Origin: an uncultured Caldimonas sp.
Lineage (GTDB): Bacteria; Pseudomonadota; Gammaproteobacteria; Burkholderiales; Burkholderiaceae
NCBI RefSeq assembly: GCF_946480305.1
Contig: NZ_CAMLJQ010000046.1
Span: 1-34,408, forward strand
DNA: 34,408 nucleotides
Reading direction: 5' to 3'
Position 1 is the first letter of the stretch; every line of letters begins with the position of its first letter. The notes below the pieces were generated by a model. It saw only the letters and a program-made list of their open reading frames with translations, made no database searches and was not told the DNA's origin. Made by a program: the position numbers and the translations under genes. This document shows positions 1 through 7,230 of the stretch, piece by piece.

Positions 1-2
1 TC

Positions 3-55
3 CAGCGAGGGCGCCCACACCGAAGCGCCGCCGGCCACCCGCCCATGCCTGAGCC
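3..55. repeat. Left copy of 53-bp terminal inverted repeat
   Basis: Bases 3-55 are identical, base for base, to the reverse complement of 34356-34408. Similarity continues in degenerate form for roughly 20 bases further in, with a one-base offset, so the two copies look like diverged members of a longer repeat family. The copy lies just downstream of the E1 beta stop codon. Because both copies sit at the very edges, the sequence probably breaks off inside a repeat. Confidence 0.9.
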
Positions 56-88
56 CGCACCACCCTCCGCACGAGCCCGAGCCCACAC

Positions 89-1060
89 TCAAGCTATCAC
101 CGCCTCCCCCACGACCCGCAGCACCGCCTCCTGAACGGCCGCAGCCTGCGGCACCCCCGCCTGCTCCAGCCCCCATGAGGATGGCGACGGCGCATCCGGC
201 CCCCCAACCCGCAGCACCGGTGCCTTCAACGCAGCAAAGGCCTTCTCCGCGACCACAGCCGCCACCTCCGCCCCCACGCCGCAAAGCTGGTTGGCCTCGT
301 GCACGATCACCGCGCGCCCGGTCTTGCGCACTGAGGCCAGCACGGTGGTCTCGTCCAGCGGCTTCAGCGAGCGCAGGTCGATCACTTCGGCCGAAATGCC
401 TTGTTCGGCCAGCGAGGCGGCAGCCTGCAGGCAGGTTCCCACGGTCTTGGCATAGGACACGAGCGTCACGTCCTCGCCGCGGCGCAGTACCGCCGCCTGC
501 CCGATCGGCACCACGTGTTCGCCCTCCGGCACCTCGCCCGGCACTTCGCCGAGCGCCAGATCCATGAAGAACAGCACCGGGTTGTCATCGCGAATGGCAG
601 CCTTCAGCAGCCCCTTGAAGTCGGCCGCGTTCGACGGCATCACCACCTTCAACCCCGGCGCGTGCACGAACATCGCTTCCAGGTTGTGGTTGTGCTGCGA
701 GCCGACGCCCCAGCCGGCGCCCGTCTGCGTGAACACCACCATCGGGAAGGCGAACTGCCCGCCGGAGAGGTAGCGCAGCTTGCCGGCGCTGTTGATGATC
801 GCGTCCATCGCGAGCGTCAGGAAGGGCGCGAACAGCAGGTCGACGACCGGGCGCAGACCGGTAGCTGCGGCGCCTGCTGCGGTGCCGGCGATGATGCCTT
901 CGGCCAGTGGCGTGTTGCGCACGCGTTGCGCGCCGAACTCGGCGAGCAGATCGCCGCGCTTGGTGGCCACGCCTTCGCCGAACATCAGCACGCGCGGGTC
1001 GCGGCGCATTTCCTCGGCCAGCGCTTCGCTGACGGCCTGGTTGACGGTCAAGGTTTTCAT
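89..1060 (-). CDS. 2-oxo acid/acetoin dehydrogenase E1 component, beta subunit
   Basis: The 323-residue product is the beta subunit of a heterotetrameric thiamine-diphosphate dehydrogenase E1 (AcoB/PdhB type). With the alpha subunit it decarboxylates a 2-oxo acid or cleaves acetoin and passes the acyl group to lipoyl-E2. The N-terminus has the family pattern (NQAVSEAL, RVLMFGEGV, NTPLAEGIIAGTAAGAA), the middle has GWGVGSQHNHNLEAMF, and the C-terminal transketolase domain has VIDLRSLKPLD and HEANQLCGVGAE. Length is normal. The start at 1060 is preceded by GGAG on the minus strand and lies 11 bases after the alpha-subunit stop, so the two genes are co-transcribed. The E2 and E3 genes expected downstream would lie beyond the left edge. 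Sequence alone does not decide between acetoin, pyruvate and another 2-oxo acid. Confidence 0.92.
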   Translation of the reverse strand: MKTLTVNQAVSEALAEEMRRDPRVLMFGEGVATKRGDLLAEFGAQRVRNTPLAEGIIAGTAAGAAATGLRPVVDLLFAPFLTLAMDAIINSAGKLRYLSGGQFAFPMVVFTQTGAGWGVGSQHNHNLEAMFVHAPGLKVVMPSNAADFKGLLKAAIRDDNPVLFFMDLALGEVPGEVPEGEHVVPIGQAAVLRRGEDVTLVSYAKTVGTCLQAAASLAEQGISAEVIDLRSLKPLDETTVLASVRKTGRAVIVHEANQLCGVGAEVAAVVAEKAFAALKAPVLRVGGPDAPSPSSWGLEQAGVPQAAAVQEAVLRVVGEAVIA

Positions 1061-1071
1061 GGGCGGCTCCT

Positions 1072-2034
1072 TCAGGCGTAGACGTCGGTGGTGAGCTCGT
1101 TGATCGAGGGGAAGGGCGAGTTCTGCGCAAAGGCCAGGCCGGCGTCGATCGTGGCCTGCACGCGCTGCTGCAGGTGCGCGAGTTCGCCATCGCCCAGCAT
1201 CTTGCGTTCGGCAAGGCGTTGCCGGAAGGTTTCGATCGGGTCGCGGGCGCGCCAGTGAGCGAGCTCGGCCGGGTCGACGTAGCCCTGGTCGTCCGGCTCG
1301 TAGTGGCCGCGCAGACGGTAGGTGTGGGTCTCGATGAAGTACGGTTTGCCGGTGGTGCGGATGGTCTGCACCGCCAGCTGAGTGGCTGCATGCACCGCTT
1401 CGACGTCGTTGCCGTCGACCGTGACGGCCGGCATGCCGTGCGCTTCCGCCCAGGAGCGCACGTGCGCGTGCGGCATCGTCTCGCGTCGGTGCACGAAGGC
1501 CTGCCACTCGTTGTTCTCGCAGACGTACAGCACCGGCAGTTGCCAGGTGGCGGCCAGGTTGAGCGACTCGTGGAAGATGCCCTCGCAGGCCGCACCGTCG
1601 CCGAAGAAGCAGGCGACGATGCCGTCCCGGGCCAGCATCTTCTGCGAGAGGGCCACGCCGGTGGCGAGCGACAGTTCGCCGCCGACGATGGTGGAGGTCA
1701 GCACCACGCCCAGCTCCTTCGCCGAGATGTGCAGCGAGCCGCTCTTGCCCTTGCAGTAGCCGGTGGCGCGGCCCATCACCTCGGCGAACAGCCGGCCGGT
1801 GTCCGCACCGCGCGCCAGCAGATGGCCGGCGCTGCGGTGGTTGGTGAGGATCAGGTCCAGAGGGCCGAGCGCTCGCACCACACCGACGGCCGACGCCTCC
1901 TGTCCGACGGAGGTGCAGGTCCCCGGGGCGCCGCCCTGGGTGTGGAGAGAAACGAGCGCCTCTTCATAGGCGCGGATCAGCATCATGGCCTCGAGCATCG
2001 AGACCAGGGAGGTCGAGTCTTGCGGGGTGCTCAT
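1072..2034 (-). CDS. 2-oxo acid/acetoin dehydrogenase E1 component, alpha subunit
   Basis: The 320-residue alpha subunit carries the thiamine-diphosphate binding motif, starting with GDGAACEG (residues 145-152) and ending at CENN (172-175). Upstream are TSVGQEA and NHRSAGHLLARG, typical of the AcoA/PdhA family, and the C-terminal third has YRLRGHYEPDD. I chose the start at 2034 because AAGGA stands six bases upstream; an in-frame ATG at 2064 lacks such a site. A possible minus-strand -10 element (TACAGT, 2063-2068) would give a short leader, but no clear -35 is visible. It is the first gene of the pair with the beta subunit. No AcoR-type activator gene lies next to it in the visible region. 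Confidence 0.92.
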   Translation of the reverse strand: MSTPQDSTSLVSMLEAMMLIRAYEEALVSLHTQGGAPGTCTSVGQEASAVGVVRALGPLDLILTNHRSAGHLLARGADTGRLFAEVMGRATGYCKGKSGSLHISAKELGVVLTSTIVGGELSLATGVALSQKMLARDGIVACFFGDGAACEGIFHESLNLAATWQLPVLYVCENNEWQAFVHRRETMPHAHVRSWAEAHGMPAVTVDGNDVEAVHAATQLAVQTIRTTGKPYFIETHTYRLRGHYEPDDQGYVDPAELAHWRARDPIETFRQRLAERKMLGDGELAHLQQRVQATIDAGLAFAQNSPFPSINELTTDVYA

Positions 2035-2146
2035 GGCGAGTCCTTGCGTTGCGAAGGCTCGCACTGTAGGGACGCGGCACGCGCTTGTGGCGCGCCTAAG
2101 GATCTTTTAAGAAGCGTTTACGAGAGTCTTAGCGAGCCGCATCTCG

Positions 2147-2812
2147 TCAGTCGTCGTCGCAACTGCGCACGCCGTGGGGAATGGGCCGTGCGGTGGCGTC
2201 GAAGGGGTGCAGGTCGTTGGCGCGTGCGGGGCGCACTTCCCAGCAGCGCGTGCCTTGACGCACGACCCATCCGCCGTGGGCCATGCGTTGCTCGGTACGC
2301 TGCCCGGTGCCGACGAGGCGGCGGGCCATCGCGTCGGCCTGCGAGCGGCGCACGTTGGCGCGCGGGTCGGCCGTGGCCTGTTGTGCAGGCGCAGAACTGC
2401 CGCTGACGGTGCGAGGCACGCTGAGGTCGAGTGCCGGCGCAGCCGCGGGCGTGGCGGCGGCCGAGGTATCGCTTGTCGACGCAGAGCCCGCGGGCGTCTC
2501 GACCTGTGCGATGCCGCCGGTGTCAGGCGCTGCGGCCGCGGCAGGCGGTGGGAGCGGCGCCGGGCGTGCCTTCGGGGCAGGCCGGTTGCGCGCCGGGGCG
2601 TGATCGCGCGCTGCGGGCACCGGCGCGGGCGAGGCCGCAGGAAGCCACCGGACCTCCAGCGGCTTGGGCGGCGCGGTGGCGATGGGCACGACCGCCGGCT
2701 CGGCATGCAGCAGCCACAGCAACACTGCGGCATGCACGAGCACCGACAGCAGCAGGCCAGCGCGCGGCAGCGCGGCCCGGCCGGTGGCCGGTGCGGGCGC
2801 AAGCGCGGTCAT
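2147..2812 (-). CDS. TonB-like proline-rich inner-membrane protein, no TonB C-terminal domain
   Basis: The 221-residue product has one N-terminal membrane segment (about residues 15-35, LLLSVLVHAAVLLWLL), as in TonB/TolA-type proteins. It is followed by a long alanine/proline-rich periplasmic linker (about 40-150) and a small C-terminal part with MAHGGWVVRQGTRCWEVRP. The classical TonB C-terminal domain is not recognisable, so it is TonB-like in architecture only and its role is unknown. The start at 2812 lies two bases after the stop of the small regulator gene, implying translational coupling. A longer frame opens at 2884 but would overlap the regulator. The coding frame is supported by high G/C at third positions. 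Confidence 0.6.
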   Translation of the reverse strand: MTALAPAPATGRAALPRAGLLLSVLVHAAVLLWLLHAEPAVVPIATAPPKPLEVRWLPAASPAPVPAARDHAPARNRPAPKARPAPLPPPAAAAAPDTGGIAQVETPAGSASTSDTSAAATPAAAPALDLSVPRTVSGSSAPAQQATADPRANVRRSQADAMARRLVGTGQRTEQRMAHGGWVVRQGTRCWEVRPARANDLHPFDATARPIPHGVRSCDDD

Positions 2813-2814
2813 CG

Positions 2815-3036
2815 TCAGCGCGGCGCCGGTTCGTCCGGCCGGTACTCGAGCAGGTCGCCCGGCTGGCAGTGCAGCACATCGCAAATGGCCTCGAGCGTGT
2901 CGAAGCGCACCCCGCGGACCTTGCCGGACTTCAGCAGCGAGACGTTCTGTTCGGTGATGCCGATGCGCTCGGCAAGCTCGCGCGAGCGCATCTTGCGCTT
3001 CGCGAGCATCACGTCGAGGTTGACGACGATGGGCAT
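2815..3036 (-). CDS. Small Cro/CI-type (XRE family, YozG-like) transcriptional regulator
   Basis: The 73-residue protein consists almost entirely of a helix-turn-helix domain: LAERIGITEQNVSLLKSGKV is the HTH, followed by RFDTLEAICDVLHCQPGDLL. This is the compact regulator type usually encoded beside DUF2975 membrane proteins. Its ATG overlaps the stop of the upstream DUF2975 gene by one base (TGATG on the minus strand). The pair most likely forms an autoregulatory or signal-responsive module. The palindrome at 3617-3633 is the best candidate operator. The nearby TonB-like gene follows two bases later. Confidence 0.88.
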   Translation of the reverse strand: MPIVVNLDVMLAKRKMRSRELAERIGITEQNVSLLKSGKVRGVRFDTLEAICDVLHCQPGDLLEYRPDEPAPR

Positions 3037-3584
3037 CAGACGAACTCGGCGTGTTCCTGTGCCAGGCGAGTGGCTTCCACCATCACCCAGGCAATTGCGA
3101 GCAGCACGCCGCCGACCAGCAAGAAGGTGTAGTCGTGCCATGACAGTCCGATCGCCAGCACCTTCTGCCCGGGCGGATTGAACAGCGTGAGCGCCAGCAC
3201 CGTCAGCGTGCGCGAGAGCGGCTGCGCGACCGCGATGGCGATCAGCGCGATGGCGATGCGCCGCAAGTGCAGGCAGGCGCGCGAGCCGAACACCTCGCCG
3301 CGGGCGTACTCGCCGAACAGGCGCCAGATCTGCAGCAGGGCGTAGATGCCGATGAGTGCGGGCAACGCCGTTGCCAACGCGCCCAGCACCTGCACCGTGG
3401 GGTTGATGGCGATCGGGTGGCCGGCGAAGTCGCCCTGGCTGTGCGCCATCAGGCGGATCCAATCCGGAGAGGCCCACAGCAGCACGGGCATGGTGGCCAG
3501 CGCGACGATGCCGAAGGCGGCCAGGCCTCGTATCCAGCGGGACAGCCGACGCACGCGGGCAAGCGGGGCAGGGAAGCGGGTCAT
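3036..3584 (-). CDS. DUF2975 membrane protein
   Basis: The 182-residue protein has four hydrophobic segments: about residues 20-40 (GLAAFGIVALATMPVLLWAS), 65-85 (LGALATALPALIGIYALLQ), 105-130 (IAIALIAIAVAQPLSRTLTVLAL) and 150-170 (YTFLLVGGVLLAIAWVMVEA). The arrangement and the following HTH gene match the DUF2975 family, whose biochemical role is not known; a membrane partner for the regulator is inferred from gene order. The start at 3584 was chosen because the protein then begins immediately before the first basic stretch and membrane segment. It is the first gene of the operon 3584-2147. Confidence 0.85.
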   Translation of the reverse strand: MTRFPAPLARVRRLSRWIRGLAAFGIVALATMPVLLWASPDWIRLMAHSQGDFAGHPIAINPTVQVLGALATALPALIGIYALLQIWRLFGEYARGEVFGSRACLHLRRIAIALIAIAVAQPLSRTLTVLALTLFNPPGQKVLAIGLSWHDYTFLLVGGVLLAIAWVMVEATRLAQEHAEFV

Positions 3585-3616
3585 GGGCAGGCGTGGTCGG
3601 TTGAGATGGCGGAAAT

Positions 3617-3633
3617 TTATCGTAAAACAATAA
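3617..3633. promoter_or_regulatory. Candidate operator for the DUF2975-linked HTH regulator
   Basis: The 17 bases read TTATCGT-AAA-ACAATAA, two 7-base arms with one mismatch around a 3-base centre. The site is conspicuously A/T-rich in a G/C-rich sequence and lies about 35 bases upstream of the DUF2975 start, in the divergent gap with the aldo/keto reductase. The position and symmetry suit a small Cro/CI-type dimer; binding is inferred. Confidence 0.5.
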
Positions 3634-3752
3634 GAACACAAAATGAAAGAGCAAGAGCGGTTTCCGTGGCCGGAGCTCCTTCACATCTGCACGATCTGGC
3701 GGCTTGCGGCACACTGAGCGCCTTTCTTCTTCTGCACGAGGACGCACGAACG

Positions 3753-4814
3753 ATGGAGTACACCGCGCTGGGCCAGAGCGGCCTGAAGGTGGCGAGGATC
3801 TGCCTGGGCACGATGACCTTTGGCGAACAGGTGGGCGAGGCCGAGGCGCACGCCCTGATGGACCACGCGGTGGCGCGCGGCGTCGACTTCCTGGACACCG
3901 CCGAGATGTACCCGGTGCCGCCGAAGGCCCAGACCTACAGCCACACCGAAACCATCATCGGCCGCTGGCTCGCAGCACGGCCGGGCATGCGCGAGCGCAT
4001 CGTGCTCGCGTCCAAGGTGGCGGGCCCCGTGCGCGGCTACGACTGGATCCGCAACGCGAGCCCCGATCTGACCGGGGCCGACATCATCCGCGCCTGCGAA
4101 GACAGCCTCAAGCGGCTGAACACCGACCGCATCGACCTCTACCAGATCCACTGGCCGGTGCGCCACGTGCCGATGTTCGGTGGGCTGTACTACAACCCGC
4201 AACTCGACAAGCCCGTCAGTTCCATACACGAGCAACTCGAAGCGCTGGGCCGCCTGGTGCGAGACGGCAAGGTGCGCGCCATCGGCCTGTCGAACGAAAC
4301 GCCGTACGGCGTGGCCGAGTTCGTGCGTGTGGCCGAGCAGCATGGGCTGCCGCGCATTGCCAGCGTGCAGAACCCGTACTGCCTGGTCAACCGCAGCGCC
4401 GAGAACGGCCTCGATGAAACGATGCACCGCTACGGCGTCTCGCTGCTGGCCTATTCGCCGCTCGGCTTCGGCCTGCTGACCGGCAAGTACGACGCGACCG
4501 GCATCGAACCGAAGGGCGAGCCGGCCGGGCGCATGGCGCTGTTCGAGACGATGCGCAAGCAGCGCTGGGGCCGCCCGGAGGCGTTGGCGGCAGCGCGGCG
4601 CTACAACACGCTCGCGCGCGACCATGGCCTCACGCCGACGCGGCTGGCGCTCGCGTTCTGCTACACCAAGTGGCAGGTGGCCAGCACCATCATCGGCGTG
4701 ACGAGCCGCGCGCAGCTCGACGAGAACATCGACGCCTGGGGCACCACGTTGAGCGAGGAGGTGCTGGCCGAGATCGACCGCATCCGCTGGGAGATGCGCG
4801 ACCCGGCGCAGTGA
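3753..4814 (+). CDS. tas: Aldo/keto reductase, Tas-like, NADP(H)-dependent
   Basis: The 353-residue protein is a full-length aldo/keto reductase close in length and motif layout to E. coli Tas. The catalytic tetrad is visible: Asp48 (FLDTAEMY), Tyr53, Lys88 (LASKVAG) and His133 (YQIHWP). The cofactor-binding C-terminal part contains LAYSPLGFGLLTGKY and STIIGVTSRAQLDENI. It should be a soluble NADP(H)-linked carbonyl reductase; the physiological substrate is unknown. The start at 3753 matches the family N-terminus (MEYTALGQSGLKVARICLGTM). It is separated by eight bases from the downstream ybaK-like gene and is divergent from the DUF2975 operon. Confidence 0.9.
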   Translation: MEYTALGQSGLKVARICLGTMTFGEQVGEAEAHALMDHAVARGVDFLDTAEMYPVPPKAQTYSHTETIIGRWLAARPGMRERIVLASKVAGPVRGYDWIRNASPDLTGADIIRACEDSLKRLNTDRIDLYQIHWPVRHVPMFGGLYYNPQLDKPVSSIHEQLEALGRLVRDGKVRAIGLSNETPYGVAEFVRVAEQHGLPRIASVQNPYCLVNRSAENGLDETMHRYGVSLLAYSPLGFGLLTGKYDATGIEPKGEPAGRMALFETMRKQRWGRPEALAAARRYNTLARDHGLTPTRLALAFCYTKWQVASTIIGVTSRAQLDENIDAWGTTLSEEVLAEIDRIRWEMRDPAQ

Positions 4815-4822
4815 GGTGGCGC

Positions 4823-5314
4823 ATGGCACGCAAGGACCACGCGAGCGAGACGCCGGCCACCATGTTGCTGCGGCAGCACGGCGTTGCGTTCGAGCCGCAT
4901 CTGTACGAGTACGAGGAGCGGGGCGGCACCAGCGTGTCGGCGCGCGAGCTGGGCGTCGACGAGCACAGCGTGATCAAGACGCTGGTGATGGAAGACGAGC
5001 GCAAGCAGCCGCTGATCGTGCTGATGCACGGTGACCGCATGGTGTCGACCAAGCAGCTTGCCCGCGAAGCGAAGGTGAAGACCGTGCAGCCCTGCCAGCC
5101 CGAGGTGGCCCAGCGTCACACGGGGTATCTGGTCGGGGGCACATCGCCGTTCGGCACGCGCAAGGCGATGCCGGTCTACATGGAGGCGAGCATCGCGCAG
5201 CTGCCCCGCATCTACATCAACGGCGGCCGGCGGGGATTCCTCGTGTCGATGGACCCGAAAGAGGCGATCCGGCTGCTGCTGCCCGTGCTTGTGAACGTGG
5301 CGCTGGACGCGTGA
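4823..5314 (+). CDS. ybaK: YbaK/EbsC-type Cys-tRNA(Pro) deacylase
   Basis: The 163-residue protein has the YbaK/ProX editing fold: YEYEERGGTSVSARELG near the N-terminus, the conserved lysine in VIKTLVM, and GGTSPFGTRKAMPVYME, which contains the GxSPFG loop. YbaK family members hydrolyse Cys-tRNA(Pro) in trans after mischarging by prolyl-tRNA synthetase. Length is normal. The ATG at 4823 is preceded by a GAGG-like ribosome binding site that overlaps the stop of the aldo/keto reductase gene, so the genes are probably co-transcribed. A hairpin follows directly after the stop. Confidence 0.9.
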   Translation: MARKDHASETPATMLLRQHGVAFEPHLYEYEERGGTSVSARELGVDEHSVIKTLVMEDERKQPLIVLMHGDRMVSTKQLAREAKVKTVQPCQPEVAQRHTGYLVGGTSPFGTRKAMPVYMEASIAQLPRIYINGGRRGFLVSMDPKEAIRLLLPVLVNVALDA

Positions 5315-5344
5315 AAAGACGAAGGGCAGGCCGAGGGCCTGCCC
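5315..5344 (-). terminator. Intrinsic terminator between convergent genes
   Basis: GGGCAGGCC (5324-5332) and GGCCTGCCC (5336-5344) form a perfect 9-bp stem with a 3-base loop. On the minus strand it is followed by a T-rich stretch (TTCGTCTTTTC), so it best terminates the response-regulator gene; read on the plus strand it lacks a T tract but may still slow transcription from ybaK. Confidence 0.75.
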
Positions 5345-5367
5345 TGGTGGCGCCGGTGTGCGGCCGC

Positions 5368-6735
<1,368 letters not shown>

Positions 6736-7230
6736 CTTCTTCCTCCGAAATACGCGGACGATGCCCTGGCTTCGCGTCCGCGCGTTGCGTATAGGCCGGA
6801 CAGTGAAGCCCCTGGCGCGACCTGCTGAAAAGCATCCGGCATGTCGTGCGTCGAAGCGGGATGCGAAGGCCACTTCGATTCACGGCGGTGCCGGTACGAC
6901 CCTGTCCCTCGGTCGCTCCCATGGTGGTTGGGAATCTTTTGCTGTGTTGTGTCTTGCAGCGCCTGAAGCCAATCGGTGCATGGCTGCGGCGTTTGCAGGT
7001 GCTTGGCGAGCCGTGGCCCTGAAGCGGGGCTGCCCCGCATGTGGGGGCCGGCGGCACGCTGTTGCGAGCGAGCGGTAATTATGTGCCGCGAACCCGCGAT
7101 TTCAATCATTTCGGCTCGACACCACCCTGATAGTTATGACGGGAAGGATTGCAAGTTGTGTCGTCTCTCACCAAAAGCGTGCGAGGAACCACTTGCCAGA
7201 CGCTGCCTTCCGCCAATCTGCCCATCGTGC
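6736..7230. other. 495-base gap between kinase and regulator genes
   Basis: No convincing standard gene is visible. The gap holds a good sigma-70-type promoter facing the regulator (7078-7105), giving a leader of about 335 bases. The leader contains a possible 33-codon minus-strand frame (6880-6981) that includes PPWERP, a hexapeptide also encoded at the end of the small gene at 10036. Longer frames here lack ribosome sites and family resemblance. The length of the leader leaves room for a regulatory RNA or a tiny peptide; neither is established. Confidence 0.5.
7078..7105 (-). promoter_or_regulatory. Sigma-70-type promoter upstream of the NtrC-family regulator
   Basis: On the minus strand TTGAAA (7105-7100) and CATAAT (7083-7078) are separated by 16 bases; each hexamer matches the consensus at five of six positions. 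It lies in a locally A/T-rich patch and points toward the regulator start at 6735, with a predicted start near 7071. Confidence 0.55.

Noticed and set aside
2070..2090. GGCACGCGCTTG near the E1 alpha start
   Set aside because: The TTGC half is incomplete and off by one base, and the strand is opposite to the gene.
3681..4829. A 382-codon minus-strand frame over the aldo/keto reductase
   Set aside because: Antisense shadow; the plus strand carries the complete catalytic tetrad and cofactor motifs.
7051..7066. Sigma-54-like GGCACG...TTGC upstream of the regulator (plus strand)
   Set aside because: Only nine bases separate GG and GC instead of ten, and it points away from the regulator gene.
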